NCBI GenBank assembly: GCA_022606425.2
Contig: JAHDVF020000016.1
Location: forward strand, 3,192,501 to 3,256,500
Direction: 5' to 3'
DNA: 64,000 bases
Origin: Lepidostoma basale
Taxonomy: Eukaryota; Arthropoda; Insecta; Trichoptera; Lepidostomatidae
Each line of letters begins with the position of its first letter. Within the stretch, counting starts at the first letter, position 1. The notes beneath the pieces are model-generated. The model worked only from the letters and a program-made list of their open reading frames with translations. It had not been told where the DNA came from and made no database searches. Below are positions 1 through 10,378 of the stretch, in pieces. A program made the translations under genes and the position numbers.

Positions 1-1307
1 ATCCATCAATCAGCGGTTTCTTTTGATTTTCCGAGAGTAGATAATTGATTTACTTCTTTTCCTCTGCCCCAATCAAGGGATCCATTGTGTGTGAGGCTGC
101 GGGTACGTGGTCCGCTTGACCGAAAGTCAGGAGGTGAAGGGTAAAGTGGTCGGCTGTTTTCCCCAGCGTATCATTAATTACGTTAAATTGCTCATAAGAC
201 CGTATTTCACCGCAGGATATGCCTTTATAATAGCTGGTCCTGTGTAAAGTTATAAATTTTGTTTTAGGGCAGAAGGCGTGCATTTATTACGAGTATTTTA
301 TTATCAAAACTTGTAATAGTATCTCGGAATGCGTCCCGGTTTAAATATTCCAAGGGCGCCTCGCGCGCCCATCGCGCCCCTTGCTCAAAGGTGTCGGCGG
401 AAAACTCGTTAGTCTCGAACAAAAATAAAACACCCGAACAAGTTGATTACGAGAATGCGCTTTAGTTTTTGTTCGTAAAGAGAACTTTCAATCTCCCCTG
501 CGAATCGCATATTGAAATCTCTCGGCTACAACACCATCAGCATGCGATTTCCCTAACTGGCGCTAAGGCCTCTAATTACAGAATAGATAATTGCAAACGC
601 TCGGTCCGAGATAAGCCATATTTAAGTGATTTCCTAGAAGCAGAAAGTTTGTTTCTCTGTAATGTTTTTATCGTATAAGGAGCAGCGGAACCGCTTGGAA
701 GAATGCACCGAATATTTAAACCAGCTAAGTGACGGTGTGGTGCAAAAAATCGTTCATCTTTAGCGGACTAATTGCTTCATTAATTAGCATTTTGGCGTGA
801 GATTTAATGTATCTAATTTTAAATGAAAATAAATTGACATTTATCAAGTTCTTGCTTCAACATACCGATTTAAAAAACCGGCGAACGGCAAAGTTTTACC
901 CGCGCGAGTAAAATAAAGATAGGCGAGATTGATTGTTACATTTCACTTCCATTGTGCGAGATACGAGTGCCTATTGTGAGCGCCCATTTGCATATTCAGA
1001 AGCCACGAGACCACGTGAGGATAGTGAGAGGTATTCAGTTTGAAAAATAAAAAGGGAGACACGGCTATTGTTAAAAGTTAGTGATCAAAATACTGAAAAA
1101 TTTGCAAGTCTAAGTAGGACCGGAATAATTTGCGTACAAAATTATGTTATATCCGAAAATGTTTATTATACAAACAATTCTCGTTATTAAACATATTATA
1201 CAAAACACACTTTATTGCCTTAACCTTTCAACTTAATTAAATTTAAATAACTCAAATGTAACGTTAATGTTTGATAACTTAAATGTTACTTAAATTTAAA
1301 AAGTAAG
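1..1307. other. No gene recognised; unique-looking AT-rich DNA
   Basis: I see no coding pattern or known repeat here. A GC-rich patch with CG-rich words lies at about 345-430. Short open frames are scattered, none over 80 codons, and none resembles a known protein. It could be intron or intergenic DNA. Confidence 0.5.
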
Positions 1308-1663
1308 ATGAGAATCTATAGAGCATGCGTAAGACTAATAATAACATATGGCGTTGAAGCAAGGGCAGACACATTCTCGGCCAAACAAATTTTGAGAACT
1401 TCCAAGATGAAGGCACTGAGGATGATAACAGATAGATCGCATGAGGAACACTAGAATACGAGAGATATGTGAGGCTGAGGATATTATAAGATGGAGTAGA
1501 CAGCGAAGGAGGGACTGGTGCGGTCAGGTCCAAAGATTGGACACCACCAGACTATATTGTATTATATTACTTAATAAGCCTCTCGGGACTCGTCCTTGTG
1601 GAAGATCTCCTAAAATATGGAAGGACAGCTGGGAGTCCACCTCTGAAGAACATACCACATAGG
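1308..1663 (+). pseudogene. Non-LTR retrotransposon RT C-terminal fragment (family E)
   Basis: Translation from ATG 1308 gives the post-catalytic C-terminal part of a LINE reverse transcriptase: a YGVEARADT segment equivalent to the common YGxETW motif, then KALRMITDR, then NTRIREICEAEDIIRW, RRRDWCGQVQRL and a GRSPKIWKD tail. A +1 frameshift near 1430-1440 splits it into two frames. The catalytic YADD region is missing, so this is a 5'-truncated, dead copy. The same family recurs at 13388-13555 and, more diverged, at 57485-57800. Clade assignment is uncertain. Confidence 0.75.
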
Positions 1664-2974
1664 CCTACAGCAAGGTACAGATTGTGCTATTTTATAAAAT
1701 GTTTTATTGTACTTTTATCTGATTTCCTGAAACTGTTATGATGCTGAATTTTACTAGATTATCTATTCCGACATATTTTTAAAATATTGTACTCGTATAT
1801 CACCATTATCGAGGGAACAATAAAAATAGTTCACAATGTTCTCTCGTTTACGAAAATTGATGAAATACCTGTGAAACATGTAAAGTAAACGAAAAGCAGG
1901 ACTTGATAAATACAATTTTGGAATTGTGGTATTCCACCAATAACAATTCGTTAAGTTCATCAAAAACGTGCATAAATATCAATAATATTAACTTTAACGA
2001 AGGTTATTGAAAGAAAGTCTTTGTCAGTTTTTATATAGACTTGTTTCACCACACCAAGACTTTATTGAAAATGTGAAAGTCACAATCAAAATATTTTACA
2101 AAGAATTGAATGAACAAACATGCTAACAATTTTACGCATTCTTACATGCTCTAAGAAATAATTAATCATCAGTAGCACAGTATCACTTTTCAATATATAT
2201 TTGAAAAGTGTTCTATTTCTCTGCGGTATTATAATACGTTACATGTCAATAAAGCAGAAAGGAAGAAAGCGGGAAGTCGCAGGTCACCAAAATGTAGCGG
2301 AGATCTAATTATCTCCCGCCCACTTCCAGCTTTGGTTCTCGCTTCAGATTTACTTCCAAGAAATAAATATTCATTAAGCCGCGCTTTGAATACCGAATGG
2401 AGGGCTGTCGGTATTTTTCCAAAGAAATCTTTATCGAATCGAAAGTTTTTTCCCCCATTATTGGAATCCGGTGAGTAAAATACGTTCGGAGAAGATAGAT
2501 TCAGCGCACTTTATAGCTTTCTATTTAACCGATTGAATTTCGTACTGCCGAGTGGAGAAACACACGCGTGTTCCAATCATCTAATTATATGTGCAGAAAT
2601 ACAATTTACCAAATGTTTATATCCAAACCTTTACTTCCAATATTGACTGAGCTAAATCTGTACGATTTTAGGTATTATTTTTTTTTTTAGTTTTAACACC
2701 AAAAATTAAAAAAAAATGTTACTAAATACTCTATAAAGCATTTATTTTGACTATTCAGTAGTAAAAATTCTTTACAAAATATTTGGGTAATAGACACCCT
2801 ACAGAAATACCGCAACATACACATTTACAATCATATGAATCGGAATGCTAAAATTCCATTGAACTATCATTTGAATAAGTTCATGTAACTTCGTAATGTT
2901 GAATTTTTCGTGCTTTTTATGTATACACAGTAAATACAATAACATAAGTTGCACTAACGTCTCAATTGTCTGGT
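1664..2974. other. No gene recognised
   Basis: AT-rich DNA with no coding signature or repeat that I can match elsewhere in the window. A moderately GC-rich stretch (2260-2580) carries no open frame of note. Confidence 0.45.
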
Positions 2975-3237
2975 GACACTGGTCACCAGACAAGAGCAAT
3001 TAGTCTGCTGAACGCGGTCTCCTCAGAGATCGACGTCTTTCATAGTGAAGGTACGTTCAGGAGACAAATAATCTTGACTTTATAAAGTATCTTGTCTTCC
3101 TAATGTCAAACCATCTCTAATGCGTTCTTGGTACTGTGTTGTATTTTTATAATATTTGACCTGTACTCAATAGATGCCTTAAACATTTTCCTGTTTGTAA
3201 AGTCTTTTGAGTTAATAAACTGATTTGATTTTTATTA
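2975..3237 (+). mobile_element. 3' end of Jockey/CR1-like LINE (family D)
   Basis: It matches, in opposite orientation, the 3' end of the element at 24043-25105 and the fragment at 29217-29501. It carries the C-terminal codons of pol (ALLVSLLNAVSSEID-like reading), a stop, a short 3' UTR with the shared words AATAGATGCCTTAAAC and AGTCTTTTGAGTTAATAAAC, and a short GATTT-type tail at 3222-3235. It is truncated on the 5' side. Confidence 0.7.
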
Positions 3238-3548
3238 ATGAAACCTGATGAAATATGTAGAATGTTTTTAATTGGTTCTATTTTTCTCGGGAGCCTTGGT
3301 CAACCGGCCAGGTCTCAGTCCCGACAAGGCTGGTTACGAGGGGTGACACTGTTCTATGTAAAACTGTAATTAATACTGGTATTCTTTATAATTATTATTA
3401 ATGAAATTTTCATGATAAATAAAACAAATAAAACAAATATAACTGGCATATCTTCAAAGCAGTTACCGCAATATACACAAGATATTGATTAAAATCTTTT
3501 AACTCTAAATATAAATTTAATTCTGATAGAAATGTAACCTTTTTATAC

Positions 3549-3588
3549 TGCCCTGATGAAGCTTTGGTCCGAGCGAAACTAGTCGGCA
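3549..3588 (+). ncRNA. Hammerhead ribozyme (type I, minimal), core intact
   Basis: Every core part is present. Stem I is TGCC (3549-3552) pairing with GGCA (3585-3588). Core heptad CTGATGA spans 3553-3559. Stem II is GCTT/GAGC with a 6-nt loop. GAAAC lies at 3575-3579, then a 2-nt stem III loop, then the cleavage triplet GTC at 3582-3584. The very short stem III is typical of Penelope-like-element and retrozyme hammerheads, which are thought to work as dimers. It is followed by AT-rich sequence with the words GTGGTTAAACAC and AAGTGTTTTATT, similar to flanks of other motifs here. Activity is inferred only. Confidence 0.8.
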
Positions 3589-3599
3589 CCAACTACAAT

Positions 3600-4249
3600 A
3601 ACCATACCGTGGTTAAACACTAAGTGTTTTATTATTTTATATCTATAAGTTAGAAATGTAACCAATTTACAACCATAATTTAGATATTTTCGTACTCATA
3701 AAAATAAATATTTAAAAATATAATGAAAGTGTAGAACATTGCATAAGGCTTCCGAACCCCTTTCAGGGAGTTAAAAAGGAAAGTAATCCACTCCACAAGT
3801 CCAGAGCCCACAGTAAATATTTTCTTTCAATTTAGTATTCAGAATGGCACACTCTGCGAGAAAAATCTGCTGTGGACCAATAAACTTTTACCATAAAATT
3901 AATCTCATTCGAACGGCCTCAAATTTTGGGCTACTCAAAATATACGCCATTTTATAATAGCAGTGAGTACATACCTAGTTTTTTTTACATACAATAAACG
4001 GAGTACCTAATTTTTTAAGCACAAAATTCCAAGGGTCGATGAAGATCGTCGAGGCTTCAACTTTTTTTCTATGGATAAGTGTATCTGCGTTTATTTCTTT
4101 TTAAAAATAAATTTATCAAACTTTCTGCGAATCTTTAATGTAACAATTTTTTAGGATATAATAACCAATGAAATATTTACCTTTTTTTGTTTAATATAAT
4201 AAAAACTATTGTTCACTAGTTTTAATCCAAGGGATTGGTTTGGACCAAA
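3600..4249. other. No gene recognised
   Basis: AT-rich DNA with poly-T and poly-A runs. I find no frame or repeat match. Confidence 0.4.
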
Positions 4250-4508
4250 TTGTAATACTTTTTGCTGGTTCTAGAGATGCCACATGAGTAGTTTCCCGTT
4301 ACTTTCCACATTTGTATACAACAGGTTATACGAGCCCCATTACTGTACACAACTTTTAGATTATAATTCTCATTGCATGTGATAGGTAGTTAATCTATCG
4401 CCATTTTATTATTCTACACCAGACCAAAGTCAGTGTGACAATCACACTGCCATCGACGGGAATCGAACCCGAGACCTTCAGTGTAGCAATCATACCACGA
4501 AGGTCATC
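4250..4508 (-). mobile_element. tRNA-derived SINE (family S)
   Basis: Read on the minus strand, the right end is a tRNA-like head with a clear B box (GGTTCGATTCC type, near 4458-4470) and a decayed A box near 4485-4500. A body follows that is shared with 9931-10378, 23565-23730, 44130-44420 and 60518-60815. Shared body words include ATTGATTCTCATG and CTATCGCCATTT. The 3' end lies near the TTGCTGGTT word at 4260. It is a Pol III-type retroposon; this copy is old. Confidence 0.7.
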
Positions 4509-4984
4509 CTATAAAGTAAGATGTTATAATAACATGTGATAATACGTGCTTTCACAAACTTTCCCATTGTACATTTCCTTGTAGTATGTAATAAAACTCC
4601 AGTTTAAAATGTACGTAGGTTTTCGCGAGCTGTAAAATATAATATTTTGACTAGTAGAGGATGAAATTAATTTACAGCGTCCATTGCCGATTCCCAGAGC
4701 TGTCCTTTAGGGCCAAACAGATGATATATAATAATATGAAGGGAGATGTTCCTGTCACCTGGAAGGCCGGAATAATGATTCCGCTGAGAACACTCTCAAA
4801 CACTCCATAAATCACCATTACAGCGAAGGTCGTTTGAAACACAACAGCACTAATAGTATCACAGCGGCCAAATATTTATCTCACTCAACTGAGGCCCGGA
4901 GAACAAATGTACCCGTTTGTCAAATAATAGTTTTTGATCTAGATTTTCTATTTCAACATTTCATTTCACAGTCTTGCGGAAAAT

Positions 4985-5180
4985 GGCGAAATAGTCCAAT
5001 ATAAAGATTAGAATAATGTCATATTTGGGACACATTCTCCGCAACGAAAAATACGGTTTGCTGCACCTCATCACGAAAGGAAAGATTGAGCGTAATCGCG
5101 GTGTTGAAAAACGGCAGACGTCCTAACTGATACATCAGAGAGTGGACCGGAATTTAGAGGGAGCTTCTTCTTATGAAATC
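4985..5180 (+). pseudogene. RT C-terminal fragment, family B, badly decayed
   Basis: One frame reads like the extreme C-terminus of the family B element at 16806-17385: a GHILRNEKYGLLHLITKGKI-like block aligned to KYHLLQLILEGKIEG, then a GRQMSW-like and a REWTG-like remnant. Several stops interrupt it. It ends about 20 bp before the TTAGG array at 5204. Confidence 0.6.
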
Positions 5181-5203
5181 CTGGCCCTTTTTATGTGATT
5201 ATG

Positions 5204-5241
5204 TTAGGTTAGGTTAGGTTAGGTTAGGTTAGGTTAGGTTA
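5204..5241 (+). repeat. Interstitial TTAGG telomeric array, 7 units
   Basis: Seven perfect TTAGG units (5204-5238) are followed by TTA. TTAGG is the telomere repeat of most insect orders outside Diptera. The array lies between two LINE fragments and is not itself a telomere. It could come from break repair by telomerase, capture of telomeric DNA, or a retroelement that targets TTAGG repeats. Confidence 0.95.
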
Positions 5242-5248
5242 ACATCAG

Positions 5249-5875
5249 ATGAGAGTAGTGATGTCAGGAGTTCCACTAAAGAACACCAAGGAGTTTGTCT
5301 ACCTCGGGAGCAAAATAACATGGGACGGTCGGTCTAAGAGCGAGGTCGACAGCCGTATACATCAGGCTAGGCTTGCATTTAATAAAAGGTCGAAAATAAT
5401 AGAATCAAATAATATAGACCTAAAACTGAAAATACTCCTCATCAAGACCTATGTATGGAGTGTCTTGATGTACGGCTGCGAGACATGGTGCCTATCCGAA
5501 AGGGATAAGCGGAGACTAGAGGCTTTTGAGATGTGGTCCTATAGAAGACTCTTTGGAATTTCCTGGAGAGACCACATCACGAATGAGTAAGTTCTTCAAG
5601 GAATCGAAGGAGGAAGGCACCTGCTCAGGACCTTGTCCGAAAGGCGTGCAAGATGGATCGGCCATGTCATACGTCAAGAAGGTCTCTTGCATGCCATAAT
5701 GGAGGGTATGATCGAGGGGACAAACTCTAGGGGACGCCCACGCCGAGAGTGCCTGGAGGACCTGTTGGTGGACGTACGCTGCTCATCATATGCAGATCTC
5801 AAAAGAGCCGCACAAGACAGGGAAAAGTGGAAGAGAATAATGGAGGAAATTGCTGCAAACCAATCCCAGGATTGA
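5249..5875 (+). pseudogene. Non-LTR retrotransposon RT C-terminal region (family F)
   Basis: 208 codons in one frame, broken by a single TAA at 5588-5590. In order: a VYLGSKITWDG segment, a DSRIHQARLAF helix, the LMYGCETWCL motif, a RRLEAFEMWSYRRLFG block, SERRARWIGHVIRQEGL, and a GRPRRECLEDLL tail ending AAQDREKWKRI. This order is the part after the catalytic domain in many insect LINE reverse transcriptases. The catalytic YADD box is missing, so it is 5'-truncated. It starts 8 bp after the telomeric array and is fairly young given only one stop. Confidence 0.85.
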
Positions 5876-6054
5876 AACCAGAGAAGAAGATGTTAGGAGT
5901 TCATAAAAACATCTTCTGATTCTTCTTTTTCATGTAACAGATCTGACGATCTGTGACAGAGTAATTATGTCTCTTGAGATGATGACCTCCAACTGTCCCT
6001 TCATTTCTTAGGTGGTTTTCCAGGTTAACGTGTCCGGAGGGGATTTAGTTAGGA

Positions 6055-6119
6055 CTGTATATGTGAGTCTGTCACTGTCTATTCTGACGACATAGACAAA
6101 GATAGACTCACATATACAG
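6055..6119. repeat. Perfect 16-bp inverted repeat (hairpin)
   Basis: CTGTATATGTGAGTCT (6055-6070) and its exact reverse complement (6104-6119) flank a 33-nt loop. Weaker pairing extends outside the arms. I see no coding or known-element context. Confidence 0.8.
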
Positions 6120-7187
6120 CCCTACCAAAAGTCGGGCTGGTCGCTCCAGTATCTTCTTCATGATCTACTTCATCGAACAATGATTTCGCAAGTTTTTCTT
6201 ATTTTTGAGCCACAAACAAGATCTCGAAGAGTTTTCCAGTAATGCATGACCTTCATCTCATATAAATAAAGACATTGTAAGATTTGTTGTTATTAAGTAA
6301 AGCATTTTTTCACATTATAAAGCTTAGCAATTAGTATGAAATTATTTAAATACGTTAAAAATATAAACGTTACGAGTAACATTTTACACAAAAACACATA
6401 AGTAAATACGACCCTAAAAAGTAACGTTGCTTTAATGTATATATTTGACTCGGGCTCTGCGATAGCAAAATATGAAAGATAATTGAATGATAACTATATC
6501 TGAAGTAATTTCAGAGTCCAAGCTTATAAGCGCTGTTATAATTGAAAAAATACCTCCTTCCTGCTATCCACGTACGCTGTTAACTCGTCAGTCTCAAGGG
6601 CGTCCTCCAGGAAGACCTGGAAAAGAGGGAAGATGAAATGCAACTCGGTGGAAGCGGTTTGTGGTTCTGTCATTTTAAAAGCAAAAACAAATAAATTAAA
6701 AGGAGCTGCCGAAACCGGTCGAAGCCATAAAATTCAGTGAAATTAAACGTAATATTTATGACTAAGGAATTTTTTTATATATATATTTTTTTTATTATCC
6801 TTTATTTCCAATAAAGGTCATAGAGTTTTATATATAATATTAGATTGAAGGTTTACGGTCGAATTATATTTTGACTTGGAAAACGTCGATTAATAAAGTC
6901 ACAATTTTCACTGCTGCTATTTATGTTAGAAGTCAATATGTAACATACATTAGACAATTTGTCTTGAAGTATAAATATGTGGCATGTCATGGTTGACAAA
7001 TTAATATTTTCGTGGTAAATATTAAACATTTCAAAAATATTAATTAGCAAATAATGTTAAAATTGCAACGTATTACATAATTGTGGTTTAACTTGTCTTG
7101 CATTGGAAGAAAACCGGCCGAAAAACACTCAATACAGAATTGAAGCAATAATTATTGGATTTAAAGATTTTGGTATTTAAAAGTGTT
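6120..7187. other. No gene; a half hammerhead motif at 6702-6722
   Basis: AT-rich DNA. At 6702-6722 the right half of the GGCAGC-type hammerhead (AGCTGCC, GAAAC, CG, GTC) is present, but no matching left half or CUGANGA precedes it. It is probably a truncated relic of the family at 43480-43880. Confidence 0.4.
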
Positions 7188-7522
7188 GATCTAGATTAGT
7201 AATTCTCAAAGTAATCTACAATATATAGACCCCCATGGGTCCACGACAACTTGCAGGGGGTCCACTACAGTTGGGGATCCACGAGATGTAAATAGGGGAC
7301 TACGAGATGGTTCAACTAAATTGAAACGAAAATTGAAATCGTTGGCGACCTTTTTTTTAGATCGACAACGACTTCCGGCCAGTACAATTTTCGGCAGCAA
7401 TCAATATTTTTTTAGCAATCGATTCGAAAAAATCAATTAAAAAAGCAGGGGGTCCACACGAGATAGAAAAAAATCGGCAGGGGGTCTACGGGTCAAAACA
7501 ATTTAGGAACCTCTGATCTAGA
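7188..7522. mobile_element. hAT-type MITE with 8-bp target-site duplication
   Basis: A 319-bp body (7196-7514) is flanked by identical 8-bp copies of GATCTAGA (7188-7195 and 7515-7522). hAT transposons make 8-bp duplications. The ends form imperfect inverted repeats: the left AGTAATTCTCAAA matches the right end read backwards, AGAGGTTCCTAAA. Both ends then carry a GACCCCC-like subterminal word (about 7229 and 7468-7490), as in insect hAT non-autonomous elements. No transposase remains. Confidence 0.75.
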
Positions 7523-7595
7523 CTGATTAAAAACTATTATTCACTAGATAATCGATACATTTGTTAAACGAATTCAGACCGATTTAAAATATTAG

Positions 7596-8075
7596 TAAAC
7601 AAACAAACAAACAAAAACCATCCCACCGTTTCCCCGCAGGGGTAAGCAGAGAGAATGGACCGCCACACTACTCTATCCTGGCAAACCTATCTAGATTCCT
7701 CCACATTCATACAACGAGTCATACACGCACGTCGATTCCTCCGACTTCTAACATGATCAACCTTTAAAATTTGATTAATTTGGTCATTCCATATTTTCCT
7801 CGGTCTGCCTCGACTCCGTACTCCATTTACATCATTAACGTATACTTTCTTAACCATTCTTTCTCCATCAATGTGTTCCATATGTCCGAACCCACGCAGC
7901 GATCCTTTCATAATTTTGTTAATAATACCTTCTTCCGCTCTACTTTCCTTTCTTATATCAGCATTTGAGATTCAGTCGTATATCGTTCTACCACAGGACC
8001 CTCATATCTACCGCATTTATTCTGATTTCATCCTTCTTCTGCCAGTTTCATGATTCGCTTCCATACATTAGGGAT
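7596..8075 (-). pseudogene. LINE RT C-terminus, family A copy 1
   Basis: Read on the minus strand from 8075: PLMYGSES-type motif, INAVDMR, a FGHMEHIDGERMVKK block, NDVNGVRSRGRPRK, a RSRRNRRACMTRCMNVEE block, then a 3' end that stays close to other family A copies. Frameshifts and stops break it. The tail is (TTTG)n (about 7596-7615 seen as CAAA repeats on the plus strand), unlike the GTTA tail of its neighbour. It lies directly beside copy 2 in the same orientation, so two truncated insertions are adjacent. Confidence 0.8.
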
Positions 8076-8092
8076 GGGAAAATATTAGTAAC

Positions 8093-8397
8093 TAACTAAC
8101 TAACTAACTAACCATCACGCCGTCTCCCCGAAGGGGTAGGCAGAAAGAATGGATTGCCACACTTTTCTTTCCTGACATATTTCTCTCGCTTCGTCAACAT
8201 TCATACATCGTGTCATGCACGCGCGTCGATTTCTCTGACTCCTCACATGGCCGACATTCAATATTTGATTTATTTGATCGTGCCACGTTTTCCTCGGTCT
8301 TCCTCTATTTCTGGTTCCATTTACATCATTAACATGTAATTGTTTTACCATTCTTTCTTCATTCATTCTTTCCATATGTCTAAACCATATTTTTTTC
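8093..8397 (-). pseudogene. LINE RT C-terminus, family A copy 2 (open over 94 codons)
   Basis: The frame 8399-8115 is open: FRHMERMNEERMVK, NDVNGTRNRGRPRKTWHDQI, RSQRNRRACMTRCMNVDEAREIC, ending SAYPFGETA and a stop. After the stop come only a few bases and a (GTTA)n tail (CTAA repeats, 8093-8111). The protein end at SAYP-GE-A is shared by all family A copies. The 5' truncation leaves no catalytic domain. Confidence 0.85.
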
Positions 8398-8720
8398 ATT
8401 TCATTTCATTTATTTATTTTGATAATAATCACAAACATTACAGACATACAATTCCAAATCGTTTGCAATTACATTATAAACAGAGAAGCATTAAAAAAAT
8501 TAAGCTTAAGACTAAGAAAAAATCATAACATTGTTATTACATTCCTGAGGTAACTCACACTATCACGAAATATGTCGACCTCCGAGGCGATTCAATTAAG
8601 CAATAAGATTGCCCTACCCACAGGCATAACCATTGGCAGGTTGGTTCTGCAGCGTGGCAAATAAAACAATCTGTGCAATCTTATTGATCTTAATATTAGT
8701 ACAGTTAATAAATACTGTAT
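8398..8720 (-). mobile_element. 3' end of a second Jockey/CR1-like LINE (family C)
   Basis: The minus strand ends in a (TGAAA)n-type tail (TTTCATTTCATTT at 8396-8412), preceded by a UTR and the last pol codons. Similar sequence occurs at 10085-10265 (minus) and 41890-42125 (plus). Pol C-terminal words around 8547-8660 (GGTAACTCACACTATCACGA, GTCGACCTCCGAGG, TTGGCAGGTTGGTTCTGC) are also shared at low level with family D at 24183-24330. Confidence 0.65.
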
Positions 8721-9540
8721 TTGATCATACTCAATGTCCGCAGAATATCGTTGAATGTATACAGAGTAAACAAGTTACTTGAATTTTTGTTTCAAACGAG
8801 GAAACATTTAACATACGAGTATACACCATGCGTTATGTGCTCTGGACCACAGCGGAACGTGTAATACATTATAAATCTGTTCATCTTTTTTAACAGGCGC
8901 ACGTACGAAACATTTTGAAATTCATAAATACACGCGGCGCAAATGCGGATTACACGGGTCGTTAAATCAATGTAGAGTGCAGCCAGCAGCCAGCGGCAGA
9001 AATGTCACAGGCAGTCGTTAGCATTTCACACAATTTGTTCGCAGCGTGCAAAAATAATTGGAAACGGCTTTCATTACCAAGTCCCCGCCATTGTTTGACG
9101 CTCGCCCGCGGTTAAATTCATTAACCCCTGCAATTGCGGAAGTTGGCGATGGCTCCGGGAAATATGATGCAAAAATGTGTCGCCCGGGATCGCCGCCTAA
9201 TTGGCTTGCATTGTTCATAAGGCCTGCTGCCTGCTGTTGCACATGGTGACTCTTTCGTTCTCTCTCTGTGAATGTTTAAACACCAACCAAATTACCTGTT
9301 TAACTATTTCCGAATAACCCTTCATTTATTGTAGTTCCACCGTTACATTTCAGGGAAATGTTTCTATGCAGGTATACTTAGCAATTAAGCATATTAAAAT
9401 GTGTTCTAGTTACCTTATAAACTGTTTTATTATGCTTCATATTGTTTCTTTCTATAGATTCTAGGGATTCGTTTGCAGCAAGTTAATCATAATCTATTGC
9501 TGGTTTTTCACAATGGAATTCTAGTGCCAACCAACAATAT
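8721..9540. other. No gene; GC-richer block at 8930-9245
   Basis: No protein match. The block 8930-9245 is clearly GC-richer than its surroundings, lacks repeats found elsewhere in the window, and has balanced open frames on both strands without a recognisable product. It might be a conserved non-coding or regulatory element, but nothing in one sequence proves that. Confidence 0.35.
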
Positions 9541-9925
9541 GCGGGAAAACGTTGTATGATAGAATACCGAACGATGAAATAAGAAAGAAAGAAAGAATAA
9601 AATTTAAAAGGATCCCTGAGACGGTTTGGACATATGGAACGAATGGATGAGAGTTGAATGGTAAAAAAGTTGTACACAAGCAGCGTGAGTGGAAAAAGAA
9701 GCCGAGGACGACCGAGGAAAACATGGCATGACCAATTACTTATTATTATTAATTAATCAATTACTAAAAGGCGGCCGCATTCGAAGTCGGAATAATCGAC
9801 GTGCGTGCATGGTACGATGTTTGAATGTAGAGGAAGCCCGAGAGGTATGCCAGGACAGAGCATTGTGGCGATCCATCTCCACTGCCTACCCCTCCGGGGA
9901 AATGGCGTGATGGTTAGTTAGATAG
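9541..9925 (+). pseudogene. LINE RT C-terminus, family A copy 3
   Basis: Starts with a decayed CGGGAAAACGTTGTATGAT segment shared with 23030-23060, then FGHMERMDE, GRPRKTWHD, RSRNNRRACMVRCLNVEEAREVC, and ends STAYPSGEMA plus a stop and a GTTAG tail (9909-9925). A small AT-rich insertion lies at 9742-9762. It is closest to the copy at 22668-23302, with which it shares the CMVRC and SGE variants. Confidence 0.8.
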
Positions 9926-9930
9926 TTTTT

Positions 9931-10378
9931 TTGCTGGTTTTTAGGATGCTATTACTGCCTTTTTAATGTGGTAGTTTTCCATTGCTTTCCATACTTTTTG
10001 GTACATAGCAGGTTATTTTAACACAACCAAATTACTGTATCCAACTATTTAGTAATTGATTCTCGTAACATTTGAAGTCGTTTTCAATTACAAAATTGTA
10101 AAATAAGAATTTAACGTACATAAAATAACATTAAAAATGAGAAAAAAATATAAAATAAGATTACGCATTAGAGAGAACAATCATAACATTAATATCGCAT
10201 CCCTGAAGCAACTCGTATCACGTATTATGTCGACCTCGGAGATAGAAATATACAATCCCAGCGATGACAATTTGAAAATCTTTTTTTTTTCACATTGTCA
10301 TCACCAGGAATCGAACCCGGGACACTGTCTCGGGTTCGATTCCTGGCGGATAGCTGTTGCCACTCTTCCACAAAGGCA
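9931..10378 (-). mobile_element. SINE (family S) split by a LINE end
   Basis: The 3' body of the SINE lies at 9931-10080 (TGCTGGTTTTTAGGATGC, TTGATTCTCGTAAC). It is interrupted by a family C 3' fragment at about 10085-10265 and resumes at 10285-10378 with the tRNA-like head. The B-box region is present twice in opposite orientation at 10306-10349, making a near-perfect palindrome of CCAGGAATCGAACCCGGGA and its complement. The A box sits near 10355-10366. Confidence 0.65.

Noticed and set aside
8154..8339. Plus-strand open frames over family A copies (also 7771-8053, 9521-9724, 22839-23244)
   Set aside because: They are antisense shadows of the LINE reverse transcriptase frames.
8547..8595. 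TCCTGAGGTAACTC ... GTCGACC resembling a hammerhead (also at 10200-10245)
   Set aside because: No GAAAC and no stem II. The stretch aligns with the C-terminal codons of LINE families C and D.
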